DNA of 64,000 bases from Bacteroidales bacterium (GTDB taxonomy: Bacteria > Bacteroidota > Bacteroidia > Bacteroidales > WCHB1-69), in contig JAFPXF010000074.1 in assembly GCA_017394765.1 (NCBI GenBank), forward strand, positions 1-64,000, in the 5' to 3' direction. Within the stretch, counting starts at the first letter, position 1, and every line of letters begins with the position of its first letter. The notes beneath the pieces are model-generated. The model was not told the origin of the DNA and did no database searches. It worked only from the letters and a program-made list of their open reading frames with translations. Below are positions 17,601 to 28,798 of the stretch, one piece after another. A program made the position numbers and the translations under genes.

Positions 17601-20092
17601 TCACCGTTGAGCTGATCCCCAGCTGCTCCGCTCCCGCCCATACGTCTGTCATCGTAAGCAATGTGGATGCCAACAGCGCCGAAGTCTCCTTTACCGATGA
17701 CGATGCCAGCCACAGCAGCTGGATCATCTACTATGGCGAAACGGGTACTTCCACGAGTACTTGGAGTGCAATGACCGTGAATACCACTACGGGCAATATC
17801 CTGACCGGACTCAACTCCAACACTAACTATTCGTTGTATGTGCTGACCCTCTGTAACGGTGTGGAGGGCGATGACCAGACCAACACAGTGAACTTCACTA
17901 CCACCACGGTGCCGTCGGCTCTTCCTTTGTTTGTTGATTTTGAGGATGCCACCGAGAATCAGCAATGGGCTATTCTCAATGGCACGCAGACCAACAAGTG
18001 GTACATCGGCGCCCCGACCAACACGACCAGTGAGGTCAACAACACAGTGGGTGGCACGAATGGCTTGTATATCTCCAATGACAATGGCGCTACCAATGCC
18101 TATTCCGGAACGGAAACTCGCGTGTATGCCTATCGTGACGTCTTGGTTCCCGATGGTACGACCGAACTGTTGCTCTCCTTCGATTGGAAAGCCCAGGGTG
18201 GTCTGTATAACTATGAGTTCCTACGTGTCTATTGGCTGGAGCCCAGCGCGAACATCACTCCCGGAAACAATCCTCCTGGTGGTCTGGATGCCAGCGCACA
18301 ACCCGGCAACTATGGCCCTAACGCTACCGAGCACTGGCTCTCCCAACACAACACCTGGCAACATCAGGAGATGGTGATTTCTGCTGACCAGTTTGCAGGT
18401 ATGGGTGTCGGTGACAAGGTCTATCGCTTGGCCTTCCACTGGAGAAACACCTCTTATTCCAGCCAGCCGCCTGCCGCAGTCGATAATATCGAATTGCGTG
18501 CTATCACCTGTGCTACACCTACGAGCCTTGCTGTGAGCAATGTGGGTGAGAACGATGCTACCGTGTCTTGGGTCGGCAATGCCGACTCCTACGGTGTCAC
18601 CATCACTTCTGCCGCTGGTACAAATTATCAGACAACCACCTCTAACTCTTTGGTGCTGACTGGCCTGAATGCCAGCACTTCCTATCAGGTGACGGTGAGG
18701 GCGTACTGTGGTTCCGATTCCTCGATGGTTTCTCAATCGCTCAGCTTCACCACTGCCTGTGGCGCGATTTCCGTGGCTACGACACCGTGGACCAGTGATT
18801 TTGAGGGCACAGACGATCAATATCTCAACTGCTGGGTTTCCGCTTCCACAGGTTATCGTAACGGACACACCTATCCGCATATCGAGCCTAACTCCATCAT
18901 TGCCAACACGGGCACACATGCCCTGGAGGTGGCTTTCGGCAATATTGTGACCGCTCTGCCGCTCTTTGTGGAGGATCTCAGCACCCTGCAGGTCTCCTTC
19001 TGGGCCAAGACCAACAACTATAGCAGCGACAACCCTGTGATGGAGTTGGGTTACATTACCAATCCCTACGATTCCTCCACTTTCGTTTCGTTGCAGACAC
19101 TGTCGGGCAGCACTTACACGCAGACTACGAGAACGTTTGCCGATCTCGCCGGCCTGAACCTGCCGAACACTACTCGCATCGCCTTCCGTTATATTCTTCC
19201 GACCAGCTCTTCTCTCTCTTCCTGGTATATCGATGATGTTGAGGTGTCGGTTGCCAATCCGGCGGATGTCTGCTACATGCCTACCAATCTGGTTGTTGCA
19301 CCTGCCACCATCACGCAGACCTCTGCCACAGCCACTTGGACTCCTGGTGGTACCGAGACCTCCTGGAATGTGGCCTACAAGACTGCTGCCTCCACCAACT
19401 GGCAAACTGTGGTGGTGAATGCTCCCACCTACACAATGAACAATCTGACGCCGAATACGGCATACGTGGTGCGCGTACAGGCTGTTTGTGATGTCAACGA
19501 GACCAGCGCCTGGACCAACGAAGTGGCCTTCACCACACAAGACCAGCAGCAGGAGACCTGTCCTGCCCCGACCAACCTGTCTGCCACGGTGGACCACACC
19601 AATGTGACGCTGACTTGGCAGCAGGAAGCCAACACGGCCAACGAGTGGGTGATCAACTACCGTCAGGTGGGCGAGACCAGCTGGAACACGGTAACGGTCA
19701 CCGCCATGAGCCACACTCTGACCGACTTGGTGGCCCATGTGCAGTATGAGGCCAATGTGGTGGCACACTGCTCCAACGGCTTGACAAGTGCCCCGTCCAA
19801 CACAGTGACTTTCGAGACCGACGAGGTGGGCATTCAGGACTATCTGGCCAAGAGTGTGACGCTTTACCCGAATCCTGCCACCGAGATTGTGAGCGTGGCT
19901 GTCAGCAACGCTAATATCCAGATCAGGAGTGTGGAGGTTTACAACGTCTATGGTCAGATTGTAGAAACGCCATATATGACATCTGTACAGGAACGTGCCA
20001 CGATCAACGTCAGCGGTCTTGCCGATGGCATGTACTTTGTGCGTGTCACGACTGACGGCGGGGTGGTGACGAAGAACTTCGTGAAAAGATAA
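11699..20092 (+). CDS. Giant T9SS-secreted multi-domain protein (FN3 / choice-of-anchor-J-like)
   Basis: 2797 residues (an ATG at 11705 is an equally good start). The signal peptide ends near LQAQ (residue ~27). Next come a GLUG-like region to ~290 (GNFNGHGHTIYNLYC), a gliding-motility/PKD-like segment (LWNTGASTESITVTP) and then alternating modules. I count six MAM/choice-of-anchor-J-like domains (openers LPYSDDFEA, LPYTQNFDS, LPYTEDFET, DPWTENFEN, LPLFVDFED, TPWTSDFEG), two copies of a SYTxQI(Y/F) module, and nine fibronectin type III domains. The last ~78 residues are a type A sorting domain (VTLYPNPATEIVSV...MYFVRVTTDGG). Expected to cross the outer membrane via T9SS and sit on the surface or be released; adhesion or substrate capture is inferred, and no catalytic module was seen. 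Confidence 0.9.
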   Translation: MLMKRFFLFAVMGLAILSGFAPKLQAQTIWNGTADVSWYDATQASFDIYTPEQLAGVAQLVNNGTTTFSGVTLNLAGDLWLNSTGDSTNNWVPIGGGSPTGESPSTGNAFKGNFNGHGHTIYNLYCDKGSTFHAGLFCALENPCTIDSLVLVNPVLKSRGMMGCIAGFPRGSSSVYVRYCLVINARIVGENSSGSNNIGGIFGATYPNSGNTYIENCGVTGSITGYYPAGVSGNAERANITNFYFAGTLTPYGSNYGGVTAHSGNCTNCYSYSVVNGSISQSSASSNGTAVTQSEMQSANMISLLGSAFTMDFGINNGYPVMSFMAGVTPATAEICLGESVTLTAHGLDSYLWNTGASTESITVTPTTTTTYTVSGTYQGMPASLSSVITVYPQAVISATVMASSDGQVHGTVTPDTSFVTCMGSDVITLTVTPEAGYRIESVTLNGDEVYGDIFGPGMQVITINPNGTLGTVKIYLSKCAIVTLPYSDDFEAYASSQVPECYTKISSTNYPYVYNSTTYAHGGSKCLYTYMSSTSNNYFMVLPKIFDVNTYPMSSLMISFWARFSNVSNSLTVGVMSDPNDASTFTAIGTVQSSTANTYEQYTVYFGNVNDTHPYIAFKMNCGSTYTYIYVDDIMVDVAPTCSPVTHLVADNIYGTNASLHWDANVVGTAYNYLITVVDDATQITTTYTTTETSYVLMGLNEQTSYTVTVQPDCGGGDIGAATTVSFTTPCIAPIEVINNSYPASTYSTEGNHFPTANHYVNSYTEQIYFPGDLDNTAAEFSGISFQYNISTVITRTLDIYMAHTADTAFVQGVWATPLDSYVHVYSGPVSFNYNGPNRWVEIPFDTNFYYNGYDNLLLIVNDITGSSYNNSNSKFYTIDNPTNRSQCEYNNDANVNWGVNNKPATGRLHTQVNNIRLTACDVVTCIAPNTLQLVASDASSGEITWVNPNTTSNCEIEYKEEGDANWISTGTVSGTDYILSGLTANTVYTVRVRAICSANDMSDWSETLTFRTECEAILTLPYTQNFDSDTYGSGNDAYIYCWDRLTTVPSKPVQMYPTSAAHTTPNAIRFFDGANVTNIAIMPKVDESISLNQLQVSFWVRSTSSTAPVIFELGVMTDKSDATTFEILDTIPTPYLPNDQYTLVEYSLADYMGYGHYIAFRASNGNGGNNLRLDDVNLDYIPVCLHPVNLAVDSVTSETASFHWTEDGTATSWIVEYGPAGFTLGQGTVENANDTAYTIFNLNPNTEYDVYVYADCGANFISTPISISLRTDCGPIMQLPYTEDFETGLYNTGMYNDGSANQQRYIACWNRLASNDAHHVYIANSTTYSNSGAYYMDFHWTPSCYNIAIAPELDQNFDVSQLMVNFWACKSGSAGMLEVGVMTDKTADSTFVPIDTIDLSAMANYAYAEQFVKFNNYTGNGKYIAFRVSNAPSSGYYIDDLIIDYAPDCSPVQSVTVSDITGTSAVITWAPGVFGTVDSYTLEYSEGGQNNWISAGNLTSTTYLLGNLDHSTYYDVRVQSNCDDGTSGGWVMESFRTNCLVGGDVTIGDGTSTNSYLPTYGYYNYSYTQQIFLATEMGAAKTLESVTFDMSAHAVDRNIKIYLMHTTESSNSSWIPATTAQLVYSGMPTLQVGLNTFNFSTPFQYNGADNLALIVVDETGSYSSGNTWRTHTAPFGASRYIYQDGSPYSTASTPSSGYTTTSRNNVIFGSPCDTTTTCVAPYVSITGITSDAAVVTWVPGYMESAWELEYRPLSDTNWISVGSVYSMSELISGLNPNTPYKVRMRSDCGGGEYSLWTEANFTTACGAFTVTQTDPWTENFENNPTMTCFDTPVTYTNGSNTYPKTLSYGDAAHSAPYTIEFKGTNNMLVLPEFTNDIHDLRMSFWATSWGVTTTAVVGVITDITDTSTFEVLGDAGTPGPRGGSGGGNGAFMGPFDFNNVLASSGRIAILFSGTTASDAGWNLDDFTVELIPSCSAPAHTSVIVSNVDANSAEVSFTDDDASHSSWIIYYGETGTSTSTWSAMTVNTTTGNILTGLNSNTNYSLYVLTLCNGVEGDDQTNTVNFTTTTVPSALPLFVDFEDATENQQWAILNGTQTNKWYIGAPTNTTSEVNNTVGGTNGLYISNDNGATNAYSGTETRVYAYRDVLVPDGTTELLLSFDWKAQGGLYNYEFLRVYWLEPSANITPGNNPPGGLDASAQPGNYGPNATEHWLSQHNTWQHQEMVISADQFAGMGVGDKVYRLAFHWRNTSYSSQPPAAVDNIELRAITCATPTSLAVSNVGENDATVSWVGNADSYGVTITSAAGTNYQTTTSNSLVLTGLNASTSYQVTVRAYCGSDSSMVSQSLSFTTACGAISVATTPWTSDFEGTDDQYLNCWVSASTGYRNGHTYPHIEPNSIIANTGTHALEVAFGNIVTALPLFVEDLSTLQVSFWAKTNNYSSDNPVMELGYITNPYDSSTFVSLQTLSGSTYTQTTRTFADLAGLNLPNTTRIAFRYILPTSSSLSSWYIDDVEVSVANPADVCYMPTNLVVAPATITQTSATATWTPGGTETSWNVAYKTAASTNWQTVVVNAPTYTMNNLTPNTAYVVRVQAVCDVNETSAWTNEVAFTTQDQQQETCPAPTNLSATVDHTNVTLTWQQEANTANEWVINYRQVGETSWNTVTVTAMSHTLTDLVAHVQYEANVVAHCSNGLTSAPSNTVTFETDEVGIQDYLAKSVTLYPNPATEIVSVAVSNANIQIRSVEVYNVYGQIVETPYMTSVQERATINVSGLADGMYFVRVTTDGGVVTKNFVKR

Positions 20093-20156
20093 TAGGAGGA
20101 ATCCGCGTCCTCGCGGATTCTTAAAACCAATCTGCGGGGACGCAGATTGCACCAAG

Positions 20157-20199
20157 CAAGCGTGCGGCTTCGGACAACGGGGGCCGCACGCTTTTTTTG
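20157..20199 (+). terminator. Intrinsic terminator after giant T9SS gene
   Basis: AAGCGTGCGGC pairs with GCCGCACGCTT across a loop of about 14 bases, followed by a T-run. Two further GC hairpins (about 20101-20121 and 20131-20151) lie between it and the stop codon at 20092. Confidence 0.8.
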
Positions 20200-20443
20200 G
20201 GGGAGGGATATCTGTTGGCATAAATCAGGGCATTATTTGGGCGTGCCGGCGCGGCGGCGCGGAATCACGTCACATTTGCACACGCAATCCAATGCCGCCG
20301 CGCCGTCGGGCTTTCCGCTCCAATGATTTTGGCTTGGAACCCACCACCATTCCGCGAGACGCGAAGCGTCAAGCGAAACCTCCGTCTCGCCAGGGAACGC
20401 ATTCCTGCCAAAATCATTTCCGCTGCAATCCCTCACGCAGGCT

Positions 20444-20792
20444 CGTCGAACCCCGCTTACGTTTCGCGGCGAGCAACGCACACCCTCGTCTCAACGTTCT
20501 CCCGCGCCGCGATTTTCCCGCGCACCGTCCCGTTTCTACCAAGTTTTCGCCCCTACCGGGGCTATGTGACATCTTACAAACCGTCTCCCTTTCGCACCGG
20601 GAAGGCGCATTGCTTCGTGGCAAGAGATCCCCGCGGTGCGATTGTCGTCAGCGCGCCGTCCTGCCCCATACTGCGCTCCTTCGTCGCTTGTATGGGGTTA
20701 ATAAGATTTTGTCCCTCCGGGACTGCTCAAGGAAAAGCATTGTCTATTATTTCTACCGAGCTCTTGCCCCTGACGGGACTGCTCAAGGGAAG
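20444..20792. repeat. Dispersed intergenic repeat, copy 1
   Basis: This stretch shares long blocks with 54079-54299: GCAACGCACACCCTCGTCTC, GCGCCGCGATT, GATTTTGTCCCTCC.GGACTGCT and CTACCGAGCTCTTGCCCCTG. Open frames across it (e.g. 20292-20828) have no coding character. Nothing else was seen in the 778-bp gap 20093-20870 except terminator hairpins and an inverted GAGACGCGAAGCGTC element near 20358. Confidence 0.75.
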
Positions 20793-20870
20793 CTGTTGAT
20801 TATTGGAATCAATTTCTTAATTTCTTAACTCCTTAATTTCTTAACTATCAACACCAACCACCACCAAGTC

Positions 20871-23012
20871 CTAATAATTCTTAATCCGTCGCTCAATCTC
20901 GAGCAGCTCGTCTCGAAGGGATGCGGCGGCGTCGAAATCGAGTGCCTTGACAGCCTTGTCCATCGCTTTGCGAAACGTTTTCTGGCGCGCCTTCAGTTGC
21001 TCAAGGTTGAGGAGGCGCACATCACCCTCTTGCTGGCTTAATCGCAGGTGGGCCTCGGCAGCCACGGGGGTGGTGCTTTCAGACACAGTATATGGCTTCG
21101 CGGACGAGTTTCTTCCGGAGTACGCGGGAGAATCGCCTGCGCCTTTGCTGACCCTCGTTGTGGGTGCCGAGTTGGGCTTGTCCCACCTTTCGCCGGCGCG
21201 TGTCACGGCATCGTCGATGCTGGCGGGGAAGGCCATCTCGTCAGACTTCACCACGCCACGCGGGATGATGTGGTGCTTCTCGTTGTAGGCCATCTGCTTG
21301 GCGCGGCGGCGCGCCGTCTCATCCATGGTGGCCCGCATCGACTTGGTGATCTTGTTGGCATAGAAGATGACGCGTCCGTTGACATGGCGCGCCGCACGCC
21401 CTGCAGTCTGCGTCAGCGAACGCTCGTTGCGCAGGAAACCCTCCTTGTCGGCATCCATCACGGCCACAAGAGACACCTCCGGCAGGTCGAGGCCCTCACG
21501 CAGCAGGTTCACGCCCACCAACACGTCGATAGCACCGGCACGCAAGTCCTTCAATATTTCCACGCGGTCCAAGGTCTCCACATCGGAGTGGATGTAACAC
21601 GACTTGATGCCGATATTGATGAGGTAGGTGTTCAGCTCTTCGGCCATGCGTTTCGTCAGGGTGGTCACCAACACGCGCTCGTGCTTGTCCACGGTGTCCT
21701 CAATCTCGTTGAGCAGGTCATCGACCTGGTTGGTGGCGGGGCGCACCTCGATGGGCGGGTCCAAAAGGCCCGTGGGACGCACCACCTGCTCCACGACCAC
21801 ACCGCCCGACTTCTTCAGCTCGAATTCGGCGGGTGTCGCGCTCATGTAGATGGTCTGTCCGATGAGGCTTTCGAACTCGTCGAACTTCAGCGGGCGGTTG
21901 TCCAACGCGGCGGGCAGGCGGAAGCCATATTCCACCAAGTTGATTTTGCGGGAACGGTCGCCGCCGTACATGGCGCCAATCTGCGGCACGGTGACATGGC
22001 TCTCATCGACGATCAGCACAAAATCGTCGGGAAAGAAGTCGAGGATGCAGAAAGGCCGCTCTCCGGGTTGGCGCTTGTCGAAATAGCGCGAGTAGTTTTC
22101 GATGCCGGAGCAGTAGCCTAACTCGCGCATCATCTCCACGTCGTAGTTGACGCGGTCGTCAAGACGTTTGGCTTCCAAGTGCTTGCCGATGGACTTGAGA
22201 TACTCGATCTGCTCGCCCAGATCCAACTTGATGTTGACAATGGCGTCGTTCATCGACTGTTGGGTGGTGACGAAGATGCTGGCAGGGTATATGGTGAGCT
22301 TGTCAATGCGGCTGATCACTCCGCCACTCACGGCCTCGATTTCGGCGATGGACTCAATCTCGTCGTCAAAGAAGAGGATGCGGTAGGCGATTTCGCCGTA
22401 TGGCGGGAAGATATCGACAGTGTCGCCCTTGACACGAAACTGGGAGGGCTGCAGGTCCAGCTCGGTGCGCGAGTAAAGCGCGCTGACGAAGGCGAGCAGC
22501 AGCTGGTTGCGGTCAATGCGCATGCCTGTGTGCAGGTTGATGACGTTCTTGGCAAAGTCGTTGGGATTGCCCACGCCGTATATGCAGGAGACGGAGGCCA
22601 CCACAATCACGTCGCGTCGCCCCGACAGCAGGGATGCCGTGGTGTGCAGGCGCAGTTTCTCAATCTCGTCGTTGATGGCGAGGTCTTTCTCAATGTAAGT
22701 GTTGGTGGTGGGAATGTAGGCCTCCGGCTGGTAGTAGTCGTAATAGGAGACGTAATACTCAACGGCATTTTCGGGGAAGAACTGCTTGAATTCGCCGTAG
22801 AGCTGTGCGGCTAACGTCTTGTTGTGGCTCAGCACGAGGGCGGGGCGGTTCACTCGCTGCAGCACGTTGGCGATGGTGAAGGTCTTGCCCGAGCCGGTGA
22901 CACCCAACAGGGTCTGGGCCTCGTCGCCACGGTTGAGCCCGTCCACGAGCTGTTGGATGGCGGTCGGCTGGTCGCCGGAAGGCTGGTATGAAGAGGTGAG
23001 CTTGAAGTCCAT
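20871..23012 (-). CDS. uvrB: Excinuclease ABC subunit B
   Basis: 713 residues, slightly longer than typical UvrB (~670). It is the damage-verification helicase-like subunit of nucleotide excision repair, working with UvrA and UvrC in the cytoplasm. Walker A GVTGSGKT at 37-44, the beta-hairpin [15 protein letters not shown], helicase motif [17 protein letters not shown], motif VI-like [12 protein letters not shown], and the C-terminal UVR motif ([16 protein letters not shown]...[11 protein letters not shown]) are all present. The extra length is a Ser/Pro/Thr/Ala-rich linker before the UVR motif (near [14 protein letters not shown]). Monocistronic; converges on the T9SS gene. Confidence 0.97.
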   Translation of the reverse strand: MDFKLTSSYQPSGDQPTAIQQLVDGLNRGDEAQTLLGVTGSGKTFTIANVLQRVNRPALVLSHNKTLAAQLYGEFKQFFPENAVEYYVSYYDYYQPEAYIPTTNTYIEKDLAINDEIEKLRLHTTASLLSGRRDVIVVASVSCIYGVGNPNDFAKNVINLHTGMRIDRNQLLLAFVSALYSRTELDLQPSQFRVKGDTVDIFPPYGEIAYRILFFDDEIESIAEIEAVSGGVISRIDKLTIYPASIFVTTQQSMNDAIVNIKLDLGEQIEYLKSIGKHLEAKRLDDRVNYDVEMMRELGYCSGIENYSRYFDKRQPGERPFCILDFFPDDFVLIVDESHVTVPQIGAMYGGDRSRKINLVEYGFRLPAALDNRPLKFDEFESLIGQTIYMSATPAEFELKKSGGVVVEQVVRPTGLLDPPIEVRPATNQVDDLLNEIEDTVDKHERVLVTTLTKRMAEELNTYLINIGIKSCYIHSDVETLDRVEILKDLRAGAIDVLVGVNLLREGLDLPEVSLVAVMDADKEGFLRNERSLTQTAGRAARHVNGRVIFYANKITKSMRATMDETARRRAKQMAYNEKHHIIPRGVVKSDEMAFPASIDDAVTRAGERWDKPNSAPTTRVSKGAGDSPAYSGRNSSAKPYTVSESTTPVAAEAHLRLSQQEGDVRLLNLEQLKARQKTFRKAMDKAVKALDFDAAASLRDELLEIERRIKNY

Positions 23013-23037
23013 GCGTCTCCTGATTTTTTGAGGGGCG

Positions 23038-23045
23038 CAAAGATA
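23038..23045 (-). promoter_or_regulatory. Candidate -7 box of uvrB
   Basis: Minus-strand TATCTTTG, about 26 bp upstream of the uvrB ATG. Confidence 0.55.
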
Positions 23046-23065
23046 GGAAAAAAAGCGTTATGCCA

Positions 23066-25108
<2,043 letters not shown>

Positions 25109-25196
25109 ATCATTGGTTTTTATTATTGACATAGATAGTCGGGGTTTCCGACGATTTCGGCGGCAAAAGTGCGCATTATTTTTTGCAATCCGGTTG

Positions 25197-25204
25197 CAAA
25201 GATA
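25197..25204 (-). promoter_or_regulatory. Candidate -7 box of the P1B ATPase gene
   Basis: Minus-strand TATCTTTG about 89 bp upstream of the ATG at 25108, within the 151-bp gap shared with the divergent M16 peptidase gene. Confidence 0.45.
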
Positions 25205-25219
25205 TCTCGTCCAAATGCC

Positions 25220-25250
25220 CTTGACGCTATTCCCTATTTTTGTATTTTTG
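25220..25250 (+). promoter_or_regulatory. Candidate promoter of M16 peptidase gene
   Basis: CTTG at 25220-25223 and TATTTTTG at 25243-25250 with a 19-bp spacer; an additional TATTTTTG lies at 25235-25242. The start codon at 25260 follows closely, implying a very short leader. Confidence 0.45.
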
Positions 25251-25259
25251 CCGCCCTCT

Positions 25260-26510
25260 ATGACAACGATACAGCGACATATTTTGAGCAACGGCCTCCG
25301 CATCATCGTCCACGAGGACCATTCCACGCCATTGGCGGCCTGCAACGTGGCCTATAACGTCGGCTCCCGCGACGAGCATCCCGACTGCACGGGATTGGCA
25401 CATCTGATGGAACACTTCATGTTCACGGGCTCCGTGAACGTGCCCAATTTTGACCAAGCCCTCCAAAAGGTGGGTGCCGTCAACAACGCCTACACTTCGC
25501 AGGATATCACCAATTATTATATTTTGCTGCCTTCCAACAATTTGGAGACAGCTTTTTGGGTGGAGTCCGACCGCATGCTCCAGCCCTCCTTCAAACAGGA
25601 GTCGCTCGATATTCAGAAACAGGTGGTCATGGAAGAGTTCAAAGAGAGTTACCTCAACCGTCCGTACGGCGATGTGCTGATGCTCTTCAACCCGTTGGTC
25701 TATAAGGTGCATCCGTACCAATGGCTTCCGATCGGCAAAAGTGTGGAGACGATTGCTTCGGTCGGTATGGACACCATCCGCGACTTTCACCGGCGCTTCT
25801 ATCATCCCGGCAACGCAGTGCTCGTGGTGGCGGGTGATGTGCGGGCCGAGGAGGTCTTTGTCTTGGCGGAAAAATGGTTCGACGACATTCCCGCCGGTCC
25901 CCAAAAACCGAAAAACTATCCCAAAGAGCAGCCCCAGACTGCTGCACGCCGGCTTGAAGCCCGGCGTGGTGTCTCATCCGACCTGCTCCTCAAGGGGTGG
26001 CGTATGTGTGACCGCCTGCACCCCGACTTCTATGCCCTCGACCTGCTCTCCGACCTTTTCGGGACAGGGCAATCCTCGTATCTCTACAGAACCTTTGTCA
26101 CGGAGCGGCACCTTTTCACCGACATTTCCGCTGCTGTCACCGGCACCGCCGACGAGGGGGTGTTCCAAATCAGCGGCCGCCCTGTGGAGGGCGTGCCCAT
26201 CGAGGAAGCCGACAAGGCTCTGAGCGACTATCTGTATGGATTTCAATATGACGGACATTTGGAGCATGACTTGCAGAAGGTGCAAAATTCCGCCGAGTCG
26301 ATTTTGCTTTACAACGATATCAAGATCGATGACCGGGCCACTAACCTTGCTGTGTGGGAAACTCTTGAACATGTGGAGCGTTTTTTGGACGAGCGGCAAC
26401 GCTATTTCGATGTCACCGTAGAGCAAATGCGCCGCCTCACGTCCGCGCTTTTCACCGAAGAGCAGAGCTGTACATTGTTGTACAAGTCGAACGAGATAAT
26501 GCGGGGATGA
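25260..26510 (+). CDS. M16-family zinc metallopeptidase
   Basis: 416 residues from ATG 25260; upstream in-frame codons overlap the promoter and are excluded. The inverted zinc motif HxxEH is H48-LME-H52 ([14 protein letters not shown]), with a downstream Glu in [14 protein letters not shown] region as third ligand candidate. The N-terminal M16 domain is followed by a C-terminal M16_C-like half ([17 protein letters not shown]). This length fits the single-chain processing-peptidase/PqqL-like group that dimerises. No signal peptide is seen, so it is probably cytoplasmic. It is followed 63 bp downstream by comEC on the same strand. Confidence 0.93.
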   Translation: MTTIQRHILSNGLRIIVHEDHSTPLAACNVAYNVGSRDEHPDCTGLAHLMEHFMFTGSVNVPNFDQALQKVGAVNNAYTSQDITNYYILLPSNNLETAFWVESDRMLQPSFKQESLDIQKQVVMEEFKESYLNRPYGDVLMLFNPLVYKVHPYQWLPIGKSVETIASVGMDTIRDFHRRFYHPGNAVLVVAGDVRAEEVFVLAEKWFDDIPAGPQKPKNYPKEQPQTAARRLEARRGVSSDLLLKGWRMCDRLHPDFYALDLLSDLFGTGQSSYLYRTFVTERHLFTDISAAVTGTADEGVFQISGRPVEGVPIEEADKALSDYLYGFQYDGHLEHDLQKVQNSAESILLYNDIKIDDRATNLAVWETLEHVERFLDERQRYFDVTVEQMRRLTSALFTEEQSCTLLYKSNEIMRG

Positions 26511-26573
26511 AAAATCCAAAATTCTGAGTTTTGCATTTGAAGATTTTTCGTATGTTCGCCAAAACGACATACG

Positions 26574-28628
26574 ATGAATTTATCGAAATACCCGCTGCTG
26601 AAAATCCTCTTACCCTACATGGTAGGCATATTGATGGCCTTTTTCTGCGACTTTTCAGGTAAAATCATCCCTTTTCTGTTTGTTGCCATTGCTTTTTTGT
26701 GGCTGATGATGCTCCTTATGTTGCGTTTAAAGCACTATAAGTGGCAGTGGATGAAAACAGTCACAATGGCTCTGGCATTCACTTTTGCGGGTATTTGCGC
26801 CACGACGCTCCGAATGTCACCCCGCATTTTGCCCGAACAGCGGGCCGCTGCACGGGAAAACCACGGGTTTCTTGTGCGTGTGACGGACTTCCCCGTGCCC
26901 CGTGCAAACAGCGACAAGGTAGTGGTGGAGCTGCTGCAGGCTGCCGCCGGCACTTCTCTGAAAGAGAAGGCGTTGCTCTATGTGCAAAAGGATTCCGCCG
27001 CACCCCTCCATTATGGTGATGTACTCGCCATCTCCACCACTCTCTCCGAGTTTGCGCCGCCCGCCAATCCTGATGCCTTCGACATGCGCCGCTACATGCA
27101 GCGGAAGGGGATTTTTCTGACAGGATATGTCCCCCGAGGCAATTGGCAGCTTCTGGACAATGTGCATCCGAATGCGATGAAGGCTTTCTCCCACGCTTTG
27201 CAACAACGGCTAGCCGCATGCTATGTCAACGTCGGCATGACAGGCCGCGAACTCGGCATTGTGCGTGCCATCCTGTTGGGCGACGACGACACTATGGAGC
27301 CCGAACTGCGCGCGGCATACGCCTCCGCCGGTGTCAGCCATATCCTCTGTGTCTCCGGCATGCATGTGGGCATCATCTTTATGATTCTCAACTTCCTGCT
27401 CAAACCTATGGATTTGTTTCCTGGCACACGGGTCGCCAAGGCACTCCTCCTGATGCTCTCCATCTGGCTCTATGCTAACATCACAGGACTGTCGCCATCG
27501 GTGACGCGCTCTGCCACGATGTTCACCTTCGTCACCATCGGCGGGGTGCTGCGCCGCAACACCAACATCTTCCACAGCTTGATGGCCTCGTTGTTCATAT
27601 TGTTGGCTGTTAAACCCTTGCTTCTTTTTGAAGTGGGTTTCCAACTCAGTTATTTTGCGGTTTTTGGCATTGTGCTGATCCAACCCCGCATCGCGGGGCT
27701 ATATACCTGCAAAACCAGGATGGGCAACTATTTCTGGGAGCTGCTTTCCGTTTCTGTGGCGGCCCAAATCGCCACATTCCCCATCTCGGCACACTATTTC
27801 GGCACCTTCCCCAACTATTTTATGCTCTCCAACCTCACGGTAATCGCCCTGTCGTTTGTGGTGATGGTAACAGGCGCGGGACTGCTGGCATTGTCGTTTG
27901 TACCCTTTGTCTCCAACGGCATCGCCTTCCTGCTGACGTGGGAGATTCGCATCATGAACGCCATCGTCACCTTCGTGGAGGGACTGCCCGGAGCTGTGAC
28001 CCGTGATATAGACCTCTCGGGCGGGCAGGTGCTGCTTCTTTATGTTGTCATTGCGATGGCGTATTGTGCTATATGTTATCGCAAGCGCATGTGCGGTTGG
28101 GCTGCGCTTTCGGCATTGGTCCTGCTGTCGGGAACCTTTGCACTGCGGCGCGTGGCCATAGAGCGAAGAATGGAGATGGTGGCCTACAATATCCGCAAGG
28201 TCAGTGCGTTGGAGTTTTGTTATGGTGGCGAATGCTTGCTTTTTTCGGACTCCATCCGCGACGCCGGCAGTCCCCATTATACCTATTCCATCCAAAACCA
28301 TGCACGCAAGTTGCACGCCCGCTGGACATTCGTGCCCATTGATACGTTGTGCTACGATACTCCGTTTCTGGTCAAACGCGGGCCATTCATACAATTTGGG
28401 GACAAATGCTATTATCTGCTGAATAGGAAAGATAGGGTGTTGCCTGCTGAATTTCGGCCGCACGTCGATGTACTACTGCTGCAACATAATCCCACGATGC
28501 GGCCCGAGGAGGTGGCGGCAGCGTTGGACTTCATCGCCGTTGTGGCCGATGACTCTAACACGCCCTTCTACAAGGAGCGTTGGCGGAAGTATTGCGAAGA
28601 GAGAGAGATTTTGTTTGAGGCGAGGTGA
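26574..28628 (+). CDS. comEC: ComEC/Rec2-family DNA-uptake channel protein
   Basis: 684 residues. It starts with hydrophobic helices (LLPYMVGILMAFFCDF), an extracytoplasmic OB-like region (~80-200), and the competence core with the motif SHILCVSGMHVGIIFMI (family HILAVSGLH), followed by several membrane helices. The C-terminal ~150 residues are soluble but lack an obvious metallo-beta-lactamase HxHxDH motif, as is usual in Bacteroidota versions. Expected to form the inner-membrane channel for single-stranded DNA uptake. Whether this organism is competent is not shown; no other com genes are in the window. A TTTTG/TATGTTCG pair precedes the start. Confidence 0.88.
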   Translation: MNLSKYPLLKILLPYMVGILMAFFCDFSGKIIPFLFVAIAFLWLMMLLMLRLKHYKWQWMKTVTMALAFTFAGICATTLRMSPRILPEQRAAARENHGFLVRVTDFPVPRANSDKVVVELLQAAAGTSLKEKALLYVQKDSAAPLHYGDVLAISTTLSEFAPPANPDAFDMRRYMQRKGIFLTGYVPRGNWQLLDNVHPNAMKAFSHALQQRLAACYVNVGMTGRELGIVRAILLGDDDTMEPELRAAYASAGVSHILCVSGMHVGIIFMILNFLLKPMDLFPGTRVAKALLLMLSIWLYANITGLSPSVTRSATMFTFVTIGGVLRRNTNIFHSLMASLFILLAVKPLLLFEVGFQLSYFAVFGIVLIQPRIAGLYTCKTRMGNYFWELLSVSVAAQIATFPISAHYFGTFPNYFMLSNLTVIALSFVVMVTGAGLLALSFVPFVSNGIAFLLTWEIRIMNAIVTFVEGLPGAVTRDIDLSGGQVLLLYVVIAMAYCAICYRKRMCGWAALSALVLLSGTFALRRVAIERRMEMVAYNIRKVSALEFCYGGECLLFSDSIRDAGSPHYTYSIQNHARKLHARWTFVPIDTLCYDTPFLVKRGPFIQFGDKCYYLLNRKDRVLPAEFRPHVDVLLLQHNPTMRPEEVAAALDFIAVVADDSNTPFYKERWRKYCEEREILFEAR

Positions 28629-28631
28629 AGG

Positions 28632-28679
28632 GATAGCTTGTCCGTAACTCTTTTTTTTAAGGGTTACGGATAGACTATC
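28632..28679. terminator. Inverted repeat after comEC with T-rich loop
   Basis: GATAG (28632) pairs with CTATC (28679 end) and TCCGTAAC (28641-28648) with GTTACGGA (28663-28670). The loop contains eight T. It could terminate comEC; the rest of the 170-bp gap to 28799 holds nothing recognised. Confidence 0.5.
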
Positions 28680-28798
28680 GTGTTTTATATATACTCACTT
28701 TTCTAACAACTTTCGGCAAAGAGCGAAACACCCACTCAGGAATTGTGGCTGACGAACATACGTTGGATACTATTTTGGAAAATGAAGAATCCTTGTGT

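Noticed and set aside
18221..20221. 666-residue open frame on the minus strand
   Set aside because: Antisense to the T9SS gene; His/Arg/Gly-rich composition is the mirror of a Thr/Ser-rich repetitive coding sequence.
20292..20828. Two overlapping plus-strand frames of 158-178 residues
   Set aside because: They lie in the dispersed repeat; translations lack family patterns and the second copy at 54 kb does not preserve either frame.
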